Source: Lachnospiraceae bacterium (GTDB taxonomy: Bacteria > Bacillota > Clostridia > Lachnospirales > Lachnospiraceae). From it: DNA of 54,762 nt. Within the stretch, counting starts at the first letter, position 1. Each line of letters begins with the position of its first letter. Under the pieces are notes generated by a model that saw only the letters and a program-made list of their open reading frames with translations, ran no database searches and was not told where the DNA came from. The DNA is taken from positions 1 to 54,762 of the forward strand of contig JAFZDQ010000008.1 of NCBI GenBank assembly GCA_017561085.1, given 5' to 3'. Position numbers and translations under genes: made by a program. Shown piece by piece: positions 33,962 through 43,821 of the stretch.

Positions 33962-36853
33962 TTATCGGTCCGTCCCTTTATTTTCTTTATACCTTTTGAG
34001 CATTTTCTTTACATAATGTCCGGTATAGGATCCGGAAACCTCGGAAACCTCCTCGGGAGTTCCCATAGCTACTACGGTACCGCCGCCATCTCCGCCTTCC
34101 GGCCCCATATCAATGATATAGTCTGCGGTCTTAATGACATCCAGATTGTGCTCAATGACCACAACCGTGTTGCCGCCATCCGCCAAACGGTGCAAAATCT
34201 CCACCAGCTTATGCACATCGGCAAAATGAAGTCCCGTAGTAGGTTCGTCCAAAATATAAATGGTTTTGCCGGTGCTTCTCTTACTCAGTTCGGTAGCCAG
34301 TTTAATTCTCTGGGCCTCACCGCCGGAAAGTGTCGTAGAAGGCTGTCCCAGCTTCACATAAGACAATCCCACATCATTTAAGGTTTCTATCTTCCTACGG
34401 ATGGAAGGCAGATTTTCGAAAAACGGCACTGCTTCTTCCACCGTCATATCCAGTACATCGTAGATACTTTTACCCTTATATTTTACATCCAGTGTTTCCC
34501 TGTTGTAACGCTTGCCGCCGCAAACCTCACAAGGCACATATACATCGGGAAGGAAGTGCATTTCAATCTTAATAATTCCGTCTCCGCTGCAGGCTTCACA
34601 TCTGCCGCCCTTAACATTAAAACTGAATCTGCCCTTTTTATATCCTTTCGCTTTGGCATCCGGTGTGCCCGCAAACAAGTCTCTGATTTGGTCAAAAACC
34701 CCCGTATAGGTTGCAGGATTGGAACGCGGCGTCCTGCCGATGGGAGACTGGTCGATATCTATTACTTTGTCCAGTTGTTCAATTCCTTTGATGTCCTTGT
34801 GTTTACCGGGAATGGTTCTTGCACGGTTTAAATCCCTTGCCAGACGTTTATGCAAAATCTCATTAATAAGCGAGCTCTTTCCGGAACCGGACACGCCTGT
34901 CACACAGGTCATCACTCCTAACGGGATATCCACCTTCACATTCTTTAAGTTGTTCTCGCAGGCCCCGGTTATGGTCAGATAGCCGGTAGGTTTCCTACGC
35001 TCTTCAGGTACGGGAATCTGAATCCTGCCGCTTAAATACTGTCCCGTCACGGATTCCTCACACTGCATAATTTCTTCTGCAGTACCCTGGACCACCACCT
35101 GTCCGCCATGACTGCCGGCACCGGGTCCAATATCTACCACATGGTCAGCCGCAAGCATGGTATCCTCATCATGCTCCACCACTATCAGGGAGTTTCCTAA
35201 ATCCCTCAAATTCTTCAATGTATTCAATAACTTGTCATTGTCCCTCTGATGCAAACCGATGCTGGGTTCATCCAAAATATAACAAACCCCAACAAGGCCG
35301 GAGCCAATCTGGGTTGCCAGACGGATTCTCTGGGCTTCTCCGCCGGATAAGGAACCGGTAGCACGGGATAAAGACAAGTAATCCAGCCCCACATCAATCA
35401 AAAATCCGACTCTCGCCTTGATTTCCTTTAAAATCTGCTTTCCGATTAATTTCTGCTGGTTTGTCAGCTGCATATTTTGTAAAAATTCATGTAGGCCGCT
35501 AATGGAAAAAGAGGTAACCTCATGAATATTTTTATCACAAACGGTAACTGCAAGGGACTCCTTCTTCAGACGCATGCCGCCACACTCCTGACAGGGCGTA
35601 ATCCGCATAAAAGTCTCATATTCCTGTTTCATCATTTCAGAACCGGTCTCACGGTATCTTCTTTGGACATTCTTAATAATGCCTTCAAAGGTAATCGGAT
35701 AAACTCCTTCCCCGCGCTGCCCTTTATAGTAAACCTTCACTTCCCGGAAACCGCCGTAAATCAATTTATCCTGAATATCTTCAGGCAGTTTCTCAAAGGG
35801 CGTATCCAAGCTGAAACCATATTCCTTCGCAAGCGCTGTCAGTATGGCATTACTAAAGCTTCCCTCATCCGTACTGGACTGCCATCCCATAACCTGAATG
35901 GCACCATCCCTGATGCTGAGACTCCGGTCGGGAATCATCAAATCCGGGTCAAATTCCATCTTGTAACCAAGACCGAAACAAACGGGACACGCTCCGAAAG
36001 GATTGTTAAAGGAAAAGCTTCTGGGCTCAATTTCGCTGATGCTGACTCCACAATCCGGGCAGGCAAAGCTTTGGCTGAACTGAATCGCCTCACCACCGAT
36101 TACATCCACCATCAAAAGACCTTCCGCCAGCGCAAGGACACTTTCCACAGAATCGGTAAGTCTCCGTTCAATCCCCGGCTTCACCACCAGACGGTCTACC
36201 ACAATTTCAATATTATGCTTAATATTTTTATCTAATTTGATTTCTTCGGACAATTCATAAAGACTGCCATCCACACGCACACGGACATAACCGCTTCTCT
36301 TGGCGCGCTCGAAAATCTTCACATGCTCGCCCTTCCTTCCGCGGACCACCGGAGCAAGCAGCTGGATACGGGTACCCTCCTTAAGTTCCATAATCTGGTC
36401 TACCATCTGATCAACGGTCTGCTTCTTTATCTCTTTCCCGCACTGCGTACAATGGGGAATTCCGATTCTGGCATATAAAAGTCGGAAATAATCATAAATT
36501 TCAGTCACTGTCCCCACTGTGGAACGGGGGTTCCTGTTGGTAGATTTCTGGTCAATGGAAATGGCCGGAGAAAGGCCCTCTATCTTCTCTACATTGGGCT
36601 TCTCCATCTGTCCCAGGAACTGCCTCGCATAAGAAGACAAGGATTCCATATATCTTCTCTGACCTTCGGCATAAATAGTATCAAAAGCCAGAGATGACTT
36701 TCCGGAACCTGACAAACCTGTCAAAACTACCAGTTCATTACGGGGAATATCCACATCCAAATTCTTCAGATTGTGCTCATTGGCACCTCTGATTTTTATA
36801 TATTCTTTGGGAAGCATTCTGGGTGTTTCAATATGCTTATCCGCTAAACTCAT
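33962..36853 (-). CDS. uvrA: UvrA, excinuclease ABC subunit A
   Basis: UvrA recognises damaged DNA and hands it to UvrB. The 963-residue ABC-type protein has two nucleotide-binding halves, each with a Walker A ([12 protein letters not shown] and [12 protein letters not shown]) and signature ([12 protein letters not shown] and [12 protein letters not shown]). Zinc-binding cysteines are visible in CTQCGKE, CPDCGVS with CPVCFGLG, and CEACSGDG with CEVCGGKR. The ATG with AGAGGA was chosen, ten codons after one that overlaps the uvrB stop. It forms an operon with uvrB, so the two are made together. Confidence 0.97.
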   Translation of the reverse strand: MSLADKHIETPRMLPKEYIKIRGANEHNLKNLDVDIPRNELVVLTGLSGSGKSSLAFDTIYAEGQRRYMESLSSYARQFLGQMEKPNVEKIEGLSPAISIDQKSTNRNPRSTVGTVTEIYDYFRLLYARIGIPHCTQCGKEIKKQTVDQMVDQIMELKEGTRIQLLAPVVRGRKGEHVKIFERAKRSGYVRVRVDGSLYELSEEIKLDKNIKHNIEIVVDRLVVKPGIERRLTDSVESVLALAEGLLMVDVIGGEAIQFSQSFACPDCGVSISEIEPRSFSFNNPFGACPVCFGLGYKMEFDPDLMIPDRSLSIRDGAIQVMGWQSSTDEGSFSNAILTALAKEYGFSLDTPFEKLPEDIQDKLIYGGFREVKVYYKGQRGEGVYPITFEGIIKNVQRRYRETGSEMMKQEYETFMRITPCQECGGMRLKKESLAVTVCDKNIHEVTSFSISGLHEFLQNMQLTNQQKLIGKQILKEIKARVGFLIDVGLDYLSLSRATGSLSGGEAQRIRLATQIGSGLVGVCYILDEPSIGLHQRDNDKLLNTLKNLRDLGNSLIVVEHDEDTMLAADHVVDIGPGAGSHGGQVVVQGTAEEIMQCEESVTGQYLSGRIQIPVPEERRKPTGYLTITGACENNLKNVKVDIPLGVMTCVTGVSGSGKSSLINEILHKRLARDLNRARTIPGKHKDIKGIEQLDKVIDIDQSPIGRTPRSNPATYTGVFDQIRDLFAGTPDAKAKGYKKGRFSFNVKGGRCEACSGDGIIKIEMHFLPDVYVPCEVCGGKRYNRETLDVKYKGKSIYDVLDMTVEEAVPFFENLPSIRRKIETLNDVGLSYVKLGQPSTTLSGGEAQRIKLATELSKRSTGKTIYILDEPTTGLHFADVHKLVEILHRLADGGNTVVVIEHNLDVIKTADYIIDMGPEGGDGGGTVVAMGTPEEVSEVSGSYTGHYVKKMLKRYKENKGTDR

Positions 36854-36875
36854 TTTCTTTTCCTCTTTCTGTTCA

Positions 36876-38864
36876 TTATTCATCCAGTTCCCGCAATTTG
36901 GTCTTTAATTCCACCATCTTGTCACGAAGCTCGGCAGCCATTTCGAAGTTTAAGTCTGCCGCCGCTTTCTTCATCTGATTCTGGACTTTGCCAATCAACT
37001 TCTCTAATTCCTCACGGCTCATGGATTCAGGATCCTTTTCAAACCGCATTTCTTCCTTGGCAATCACCTTGGAAATACTGATTAAATCACGCACCGCTTT
37101 CTTAATGGTCTGCGGGGTAATGCCGTGCTCCTCATTATACTTCTGCTGGATACTGCGACGTCTCTCAGTTTCATGAATCGCCACTTTCATGGAATCGGTC
37201 ATATTATCTGCGTACATAATGACCCTGCCTTCGGCATTTCGCGCCGCACGTCCGATGGTCTGAATCAGGGATGTCTCAGAACGCAGGAATCCTTCCTTGT
37301 CTGCATCCAAAATTGCTACCAGGGAAATCTCCGGAATATCCAAACCTTCCCTCAACAGATTAATTCCTACCAGTACATCAAACACATCCAGACGCATATC
37401 ACGGATAATCTCCGCACGTTCCAGCGTATCAATATCGGAATGCAAATACTTCACGCGGATTCCTGCATCCTTCATATAAGCAGTCAAATCTTCCGCCATA
37501 CGCTTCGTCAGCGTGGTTACCAATACTTTATTCTTCTTCTCTACTTCTCTGTTTACCTCAGAAATCAAATCATCAATCTGCCCCTCAACCGGACGCACAC
37601 TGATTTCCGGGTCCAAAAGCCCCGTAGGTCTGATAATCTGCTCGGTACGCAAAAGTTCATGCTCTTCTTCATAGGTGGACGGCGTCGCAGACACAAACAA
37701 AAGCTGGTCAATATGCTGCTCAAATTCCTCAAAACAAAGGGGTCTGTTGTCCAGCGCCGAGGGCAGACGGAATCCGTAATCCACCAATGTGGTCTTTCGG
37801 GAACGGTCCCCGCTGTACATGGCTCCAATCTGGGGCACCGTCATATGAGACTCGTCAATAATCATCAAAAAATCGTCCCCGAAATAATCCAGCAGACAAT
37901 GTGGGGGTTCACCCGCCTCGGTACCGCTTAAATGCCGGGAGTAATTCTCGATTCCGGAACAAAAGCCGGTCTCCCTGAGCATCTCCACGTCAAAATTCGT
38001 CCGCTCAGAAATTCTCTGGGCTTCCAACAATTTATCCTCGCTCTTAAAAAAGCGGATTCTCTCCTCTAATTCTTCTTCAATTGCTTTACAGGCTTTGTTT
38101 ATTTTTTCCTGGGCAACTACATAATGGGATGCCGGAAAAATCGCTATATGCTCCAGTGATGCATGCACCTGTCCGGTCAGCGGGTCCGTCTCCACGATAC
38201 GGTCAATTTCATCCCCGAAAAATTCCACCCGGATCAGATAATCGCCGCCCTGGGCGGGATAAATCTCTACCACATCACCTCGCACCCGGAAGCAACCGCG
38301 CTCCACATCCATATCATTCCTGTCATATTGGATGTCAATGAGTTCACGGATGACCTGATCCCTGTCTTTCAACATACCGGGACGAAGAGATACAATCATC
38401 CCCTTATAATCATCAGGGCTTCCCAGACCATAAATACAAGACACACTGGCTACCACAATCACATCCTTCCGCTCGGAAAGTGATGCGGTGGCAGAAAGAC
38501 GCAGTTTGTCTATCTCGTCGTTAATGGACGAATCCTTTGCTATATAAGTATCAGAGGAAGGCACATAGGCTTCCGGCTGATAATAATCGTAATAGGACAC
38601 AAAATACTCTACTGCGTTTTCCGGGAAAAATTCTTTAAACTCACCATAAAGCTGTCCCGCCAATGTTTTATTGTGGGCGATTACCAGCGTAGGTTTATTC
38701 AGCGCCGCAATTACATTGGCCATGGTAAAAGTCTTACCGGAGCCCGTAACGCCCAGCAAAGTCTGGAATTGATTCCCCTGCTTAAACCCGTCCACCAGGT
38801 CTGTAATGGCCTGCGGCTGGTCGCCGGTGGGCTGATATTCGGAGTGTAAAATGAATTTTTCCAT
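36876..38864 (-). CDS. uvrB: UvrB, excinuclease ABC subunit B
   Basis: UvrB is the damage-verifying helicase-like core of excision repair. The 662 residues carry Walker [11 protein letters not shown], the beta-hairpin segment [12 protein letters not shown], the DEAD-like DESHMT, motif [15 protein letters not shown] and the C-terminal UVR domain that binds UvrC ([26 protein letters not shown]). TAGGAG precedes the ATG. It follows the GH13 gene by 23 bases and precedes uvrA. Confidence 0.97.
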   Translation of the reverse strand: MEKFILHSEYQPTGDQPQAITDLVDGFKQGNQFQTLLGVTGSGKTFTMANVIAALNKPTLVIAHNKTLAGQLYGEFKEFFPENAVEYFVSYYDYYQPEAYVPSSDTYIAKDSSINDEIDKLRLSATASLSERKDVIVVASVSCIYGLGSPDDYKGMIVSLRPGMLKDRDQVIRELIDIQYDRNDMDVERGCFRVRGDVVEIYPAQGGDYLIRVEFFGDEIDRIVETDPLTGQVHASLEHIAIFPASHYVVAQEKINKACKAIEEELEERIRFFKSEDKLLEAQRISERTNFDVEMLRETGFCSGIENYSRHLSGTEAGEPPHCLLDYFGDDFLMIIDESHMTVPQIGAMYSGDRSRKTTLVDYGFRLPSALDNRPLCFEEFEQHIDQLLFVSATPSTYEEEHELLRTEQIIRPTGLLDPEISVRPVEGQIDDLISEVNREVEKKNKVLVTTLTKRMAEDLTAYMKDAGIRVKYLHSDIDTLERAEIIRDMRLDVFDVLVGINLLREGLDIPEISLVAILDADKEGFLRSETSLIQTIGRAARNAEGRVIMYADNMTDSMKVAIHETERRRSIQQKYNEEHGITPQTIKKAVRDLISISKVIAKEEMRFEKDPESMSREELEKLIGKVQNQMKKAAADLNFEMAAELRDKMVELKTKLRELDE

Positions 38865-38887
38865 GTAACTTCTCCTATTTACAAAAT

Positions 38888-40600
38888 TTAACCAAAACTC
38901 TTTACCCAGTTCACAAGGGAACCGTGATGGGTATTTTCCCTAACGGTACCCAGCATGTAGTCTGTCACCGGACCGTTCCGTCTCATTTTCTCAAGAATTG
39001 CTTCCTGTAGCTCCTCTACAGACATCTCCTCGTATGACTTACTCCAGTCTACTGTCACTGTTCCGGATGCGGGCTCTTCCTGTTCCTTCACAGGTTCGGT
39101 CTGCGGTTTCTTCCCAGGCTCCGCCTTAACTTCAGCCTTCACAGGCTCAGTTTTCGGCTCATCCTTCATTTCAGGCTCCGCCGCGCACTTCACCGGGGTC
39201 GCTACTTTCTCTGTTTTCGCAATTTCCACTGTTTTAATGGGCGCAAAACTTTCACTGCCGAGTTCTGCCGGAATCCAGATTTCACCGGAAGCAGCTCCCA
39301 CGCGCACGGAAATACGTCCGCCATTTACAGACACACGCTCACCGGTCAGTGCTCCTACATATTCTGCCGAATCACCTGCCTGAATATCCATCTGCACATC
39401 ATTTCCCGCATTATTTACGGTCACAATGACAGACTTACCGTCTAAGGTTCTTGCATATGCAAAATGTGTGGTCTGTAAAAGTAATTCCTTGTAATCGCCG
39501 TAGCAAAGTGCCGGCGTATTCTGACGGATTTTACCAAGTGCCGCAATCAGTCCTGTACAAGGATTGGTCTCTACCGCGTCCTTAAAATCATCCAAATTCA
39601 GTGCCGGTCTTAAAGAGTCATCGGAGAACTTCTCCTTGTGTCCTTCTATGCCGAATTCAGAACCATAATAAAGGGACGGTATGCCCGGCAGGGTATAAAG
39701 CATCACATGTACGGGAACAAAGTGTGCTTTATTACTCAGTTTCGTATAAATACGTTCTACGTCATGGTTATCCACAAAACTGTAAAGTTTCAACTTGCCG
39801 CCCACCATATCGTTTACATATTTGATGGTGTGCGCAACTTCAAAATAATTGTGATCATTGTGACCGGAATACAATGCTTTATGAAGCATATAGTTGGTTA
39901 CGGAATGCAGGGTTGCATCATTGGCCCAACGGGAGTAATTACCGTGAATCACCTCACCCATCAGCCAAAAATCGGGTTTCACTTCGTTGGCTACATGACG
40001 AAGCGCCTTCATATATTCAAAGTCCAAAACATCCGCTGCATCCAGACGGATTCCGTCAATATCAAACTCACTTACCCAGAAACGGATTACATCACAAATA
40101 TAATCTTTCACCGCCGGATTATGCTGGTTTAGCTTCACAAGAAGGTCATAACCGCCCCAATTCTCATAGGAAAAACCGTCATTATAAGAATTGTTTCCCC
40201 AGAAATTCACATTACAATACCAGTCTTTATAAGGGGAATTCTCCCTGTTCTTTTTGATATCCTGAAAAGCAAAAAAATCACGTCCCGTGTGGTTAAACAC
40301 ACCGTCCAAAATCACCCGGATTCCCTGCTTGTGACATTCTGCCACAAAATTCGTTAAATCCTCATTGGTTCCGAGTCTTGTGTCTAACTTCTTGTAATCT
40401 GTGGTCTCATATCCGTGTCCCACCGATTCAAAAAGAGGTCCTATATAAATTGCATTACATCCGATTTCCTTGATATGGGAAATCCACGGAAGTAACGTAT
40501 TCAACCTGTGTACCGGCTCTCCGTACTCATTTAATTTGGGTGCTCCTGTCAGTCCCAAGGGATAAATATGATAGAATACTGCCTCATCAAACCATGCCAT
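38888..40600 (-). CDS. GH13 glycoside hydrolase (alpha-amylase family) with C-terminal extension
   Basis: A 570-residue alpha-glucan enzyme with no export signal, so likely cytoplasmic. The GH13 barrel shows [11 protein letters not shown] (about 97-106), nucleophile D187 in DGIRLDAAD, acid/base E216 in MGEVIHG and D280 in FVDNHD. Cyclomaltodextrinase or neopullulanase is the likely activity. Beyond the beta-domain comes a long linker rich in Lys, Glu, Pro and Val (about 440-514) and a 56-residue helical end (from VTVDWSKS), which is unusual. GGAG precedes the ATG. It is read with the toroid protein upstream and uvrB downstream. Confidence 0.9.
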   Translation of the reverse strand: MAWFDEAVFYHIYPLGLTGAPKLNEYGEPVHRLNTLLPWISHIKEIGCNAIYIGPLFESVGHGYETTDYKKLDTRLGTNEDLTNFVAECHKQGIRVILDGVFNHTGRDFFAFQDIKKNRENSPYKDWYCNVNFWGNNSYNDGFSYENWGGYDLLVKLNQHNPAVKDYICDVIRFWVSEFDIDGIRLDAADVLDFEYMKALRHVANEVKPDFWLMGEVIHGNYSRWANDATLHSVTNYMLHKALYSGHNDHNYFEVAHTIKYVNDMVGGKLKLYSFVDNHDVERIYTKLSNKAHFVPVHVMLYTLPGIPSLYYGSEFGIEGHKEKFSDDSLRPALNLDDFKDAVETNPCTGLIAALGKIRQNTPALCYGDYKELLLQTTHFAYARTLDGKSVIVTVNNAGNDVQMDIQAGDSAEYVGALTGERVSVNGGRISVRVGAASGEIWIPAELGSESFAPIKTVEIAKTEKVATPVKCAAEPEMKDEPKTEPVKAEVKAEPGKKPQTEPVKEQEEPASGTVTVDWSKSYEEMSVEELQEAILEKMRRNGPVTDYMLGTVRENTHHGSLVNWVKSFG

Positions 40601-40643
40601 ACTTATTTCTCCAATTCTTTCATCTTTCTCAAAAAATTACGGA

Positions 40644-41558
40644 CTAAATCAGTCCAAATCCTTTCAGGTAAAGCAGATTTTCAATAATAATCTGACCCTT
40701 CCACCAGTTCTTACTAACCGCCCACTCATCGGGATAGTCTTCCCAGCTCCAATTAACACTCCATGAGCCATCTTCCAATTGCGTCTGCATAATATATTCA
40801 CATTGATAGTCTGCAATTTCCTGGTTCGCCAAATAATACTCACTGTCTTTTGATGACAAAAAAGCAATTGGCTTACAAACATATTCTCCCCATCTGGAGG
40901 TATCCGTACAAATCAGTTTGTGAACCGCTTTTTGAAGTTTTTGCTTCAATTCCTCATAAGAAATAAGGTCTGTCAATCCGGCCTTCTCGATGTATTCCTT
41001 CATTTTGACATAACATGAACACGTGCCCATGTCCTGTAAATCTTCCGGAGAAAGTGCCGCAATCGCTTCCCGGACCACCTTAAGCCCAAGTTCGAAAGCC
41101 TCGCTCCCCTGCGGCGCATAACGAACCATAAAACCGGCAATTTGCGCAGTTCCGTTATAATCCGTATGACAGGTACTGACACTGTCAGTATGCCACCAGG
41201 GTGCATGCGGATATTCATTATTACTCTCTACTGTTATAGACCAACTCTTTCCGTTAAAGCATGCGCCACTCGTATACCACTTAAGCAGACCCTGAATAAA
41301 CGGATGCTCCATGTCAGTAAAATCAATTTCTCTGATAATATCACCTGCCCCGCCTGAGTGCAAAGGAGTGGAATTGGGATTCCAGCAATCCGCTTCTATA
41401 GCATGTCCGCAGCCACCATCTTCATTTTGGTAATAGGACAAAACATTTACAACTGCTTCTTTACTTCCGTTCTCAAAATGATATTGAAATCTCGCCAAAT
41501 CCAGCGGTCTGGCGTTACGATACATAAACTCTCTTGCTTTTTCAAATGTAGTCTTCAT
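40644..41558 (-). CDS. alpha/alpha-toroid protein with QW-like motifs
   Basis: A 304-residue protein, no signal peptide. It has glycine- and tryptophan-rich repeats such as YYQNEDGGCGH near residue 45 and QLEDGSWSVNWSWEDYP near the end. QLEDGSW has the form of the QW motif of terpene cyclases and prenyltransferases, so an alpha/alpha toroid fold is likely. A catalytic DxDD motif is not seen, so enzyme activity is uncertain. GGGAG precedes the ATG. It is the first gene of the unit with GH13, uvrB and uvrA. Confidence 0.65.
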   Translation of the reverse strand: MKTTFEKAREFMYRNARPLDLARFQYHFENGSKEAVVNVLSYYQNEDGGCGHAIEADCWNPNSTPLHSGGAGDIIREIDFTDMEHPFIQGLLKWYTSGACFNGKSWSITVESNNEYPHAPWWHTDSVSTCHTDYNGTAQIAGFMVRYAPQGSEAFELGLKVVREAIAALSPEDLQDMGTCSCYVKMKEYIEKAGLTDLISYEELKQKLQKAVHKLICTDTSRWGEYVCKPIAFLSSKDSEYYLANQEIADYQCEYIMQTQLEDGSWSVNWSWEDYPDEWAVSKNWWKGQIIIENLLYLKGFGLI

Positions 41559-41578
41559 AGTTTAACTCCCATGCGCCT

Positions 41579-41584
41579 ATTATA
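41579..41584 (-). promoter_or_regulatory. extended -10 promoter for the toroid-GH13-uvrBA unit
   Basis: TGC-TATAAT on the minus strand, 21 bases before the toroid gene. The -35 region is poor. It stands beside the terminator of the gene upstream. Confidence 0.5.
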
Positions 41585-41598
41585 GCAAAGAAAAAATA

Positions 41599-41638
41599 AA
41601 AAGTACAGAGCAAAATCGAACTTTTGTTCTGTACTTTG
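41599..41638 (-). terminator. terminator after the DUF3795 gene
   Basis: AAAGTACAGAGCAAAA (41600-41615) and TTTTGTTCTGTACTTT (41622-41637) form a 16-bp stem with one G-T pair. The minus strand continues as TTTTTATTTTTT. Confidence 0.85.
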
Positions 41639-41642
41639 GTTC

Positions 41643-42164
41643 TTATTTTTCGTTATCAGTTCTCCACCTTTTGCATTGTTCAATCCTCGCACCGGGCGGT
41701 GTATCTCCGTGTTCGGGATCACAGGAATACTGCGTCAGCAACTCACAGGGAATTTCCGGACACTCTCCGCAATGTACAAGTCCTTTTTCCTGACAACAAA
41801 CTGCTACCGGACATTCTCCATGGAACGGATGTCCGTTGGTTTCTATACAACCACCGCATCCGCAAGTATCCTTATACTCACATCCGATACAATGAAGTCC
41901 GCAGCGCGTATCAATTATTTCATTTCTCCATTTTTTCAGATTTGATAAACGCTCAGGATTATGACCGTTTTCAATAAATTCTGTCAATACTTTACATGGC
42001 ATTTCTTCGCATTCTCCGCAATGTCTAAATCTATTATCTGCTGCACATTTATAGATTTCACATTCGCCCCAAAATATTTTTCCCGCTTGCGCGCTACAAC
42101 CGCTACAATGAAATTGTTCTTTAAATTGGCATTTGTTACAATCTGTTCCGCATTTCCCTCTCAT
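41643..42164 (-). CDS. tandem DUF3795-like cysteine-rich protein
   Basis: A 173-residue cytoplasmic protein made of two similar cysteine-rich halves of the DUF3795 type. The first is CGTDCNKCQ ... FHCSGCSAQ ... HCGECEEMPC (about 4-80). The second is CGLHCIGCEY ... CGCGGCIET ... HCGECPEIPC (about 83-155). Both end with a helix. About 24 cysteines suggest bound metal or iron-sulfur clusters, but that is inference. The ATG with GAAGGA was chosen over a longer frame. No partner gene is evident beyond the small protein gene 79 bases upstream. Confidence 0.8.
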   Translation of the reverse strand: MRGKCGTDCNKCQFKEQFHCSGCSAQAGKIFWGECEIYKCAADNRFRHCGECEEMPCKVLTEFIENGHNPERLSNLKKWRNEIIDTRCGLHCIGCEYKDTCGCGGCIETNGHPFHGECPVAVCCQEKGLVHCGECPEIPCELLTQYSCDPEHGDTPPGARIEQCKRWRTDNEK

Positions 42165-42243
42165 AATATTTTCCTTCCCCCTTCTTTTTTCATCATCATA
42201 ACAAAACAAATATGACAACTGCCTGTCATGTTTCATGCTTAAT

Positions 42244-42459
42244 TTATCTTTTTCCTGCCACTTTCTTAAGATAGCTGTTCTTTAACTCGTTCTCTTCCCG
42301 AAGCTTTTCATTTTTATCCTTCAGATGCTGCATATATTCCCGGCACAGCTTCACGCCGCAGCGCACTGCCACATCCTCGTGCTTCTCCAGCTCGTCAAGC
42401 CACTGGAGAAGTGATTTTTCGCGGATATCATTATAAGTCGTATCTTCTTTGCCAAACAT
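42244..42459 (-). CDS. small hypothetical protein
   Basis: A 71-residue protein with high charge and a probable helical coiled coil (LQWLDELEKHEDVAVR, then EYMQHLKDKNEKLREENELK). No membrane segment and no family that I can name. GAGGAGGA precedes the ATG with good spacing, which makes it a real gene rather than a chance frame. Confidence 0.62.
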   Translation of the reverse strand: MFGKEDTTYNDIREKSLLQWLDELEKHEDVAVRCGVKLCREYMQHLKDKNEKLREENELKNSYLKKVAGKR

Positions 42460-42602
42460 GATATTCCTCCTCACACACCCTAACCGTTTTCGATGATAAA
42501 TTCATATTAATAATCATAGCTTTCCGGCGCTCTTTTGTCCACCAGTATCACTATTATTTCTTTCCGAAAGCAATCCTGCACTTTCACAATCCCCCACGCA
42601 AT

Positions 42603-42617
42603 TATACCAATGGTATA
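42603..42617. promoter_or_regulatory. 15-bp palindrome upstream of the XRE gene
   Basis: TATACCAATGGTATA is perfectly symmetric around one central A. It lies 108 bases before the XRE start codon, next to TATAAA and TATACT boxes, and could be an operator for the XRE regulator. The 265-base gap between the small protein gene and the XRE gene holds nothing else I can name. Confidence 0.5.
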
Positions 42618-42724
42618 AAATAAAATTATACTATTGTGCCAGTTATCTCTTTTCATTCCACTCTCACCGCGTTACAATAATCTCATCAGGCAACAAACCC
42701 GTCTGACCAAACGGAGGTATTTTC

Positions 42725-43816
42725 ATGAAAACAACCATCGACCAAAACATCCGTGCCCTGCGCAAAGCACGGAATATGAGACAGGAACAGCTGGCGGAAG
42801 CGCTGGATGTATCCACAGGAGCCGTTTCTAAATGGGAACGCGGTGCAGCCATTCCCGAACTGAAATATATTATGGAAATGGCGGATATCTTCGGCATTTC
42901 CACAGATGTCTTAATCGGATACCGGGTGCAGGACGGCAGTTCTGATGCTTTAGAAAAACAGCTGTTAAACCTCCAACAGGAAAAGAACTACGAGGAAGGC
43001 ATTTTGCAGGCCGAGCAGGCCTTGAAACGATACCCGAACCGTTTTTCCATTGTTTACCGCTGCGGAGAATTGTACATGGTAAACGGCGTGGAAAACCATG
43101 ACAAAAAATCATTGAAACGGGCGATAGAGCTTCTTAGCCATTCCCTCCTTCTTTTGGAACAAAATACCGACCCGCAAATCACGGAATTTACCATCCAAAC
43201 GGAACTGGCGCAATGCTACATTGTCCTTGAGCAACAGGATAAGGGACTGGAAATCCTGAAAAAATACAACGAAGGCGGCATTCACAATTCCCTAATCGGT
43301 TTAACCTATGCCATTTCCGGAAAGCACGATGCCGAAGAAGCCCTTCCTTACCTTGTAGGGGCTTTCAGTAGTAGTATCACCACACAAATCCGGACCCTGA
43401 TCGGCTTTGCCAATTACTATTCCCAAAAGCAAGATTGGGAAGCTGCCCTTGATTCCCTTCTGTGGCTCGCTTCCTACCTGGAATCCTTGAAAACAGACCG
43501 AGAGGCCATCACTTATATTGACAAAATGTTCGGCGTTCTCTATACAAATTGCGCCAATTATGCAGCACTTTCAGGCCGGCCGCAAAAGGCCCGTTTTTAT
43601 CTGGAAAAAGCGTTCTTCAGTGCGCGGGACTACGACGCTGCCCCCGTAACAAGCACATGCGGACTTCGCTTTCTTCCTGCAGAAACAGCGGACACCACTC
43701 TCTATGACGACATCGGCCCTTCTGCCCTAATGGCAGCAGAAATGCAACTTGCCATACCGGATTTTAGCGAAACCCTGCAACCAATATGGAACGAAATTAA
43801 AAATCAGGAGATTTGA
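42725..43816 (+). CDS. XRE-family regulator with a C-terminal helical repeat domain
   Basis: A 363-residue protein with an N-terminal helix-turn-helix (about 5-62; MRQEQLAEALDVSTGAVSKWERG) and a long, all-helical region with TPR-like pattern (ALKRYPNRFSIVYRCGELYM, AQCYIVLEQQDKGLEILKKY). Such regulators often sense a peptide or protein signal through the repeats. AACGGAGG precedes the ATG. Its end overlaps the possible TTG start of the ABC transporter gene by four bases, so it probably controls that transporter. Confidence 0.9.
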   Translation: MKTTIDQNIRALRKARNMRQEQLAEALDVSTGAVSKWERGAAIPELKYIMEMADIFGISTDVLIGYRVQDGSSDALEKQLLNLQQEKNYEEGILQAEQALKRYPNRFSIVYRCGELYMVNGVENHDKKSLKRAIELLSHSLLLLEQNTDPQITEFTIQTELAQCYIVLEQQDKGLEILKKYNEGGIHNSLIGLTYAISGKHDAEEALPYLVGAFSSSITTQIRTLIGFANYYSQKQDWEAALDSLLWLASYLESLKTDREAITYIDKMFGVLYTNCANYAALSGRPQKARFYLEKAFFSARDYDAAPVTSTCGLRFLPAETADTTLYDDIGPSALMAAEMQLAIPDFSETLQPIWNEIKNQEI

Positions 43817-43821
43817 TTATC

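Noticed and set aside
35522-36235. 237-residue plus-strand reading frame
   Set aside because: It lies opposite uvrA, with no start signal and a low-complexity composition; a shadow frame.
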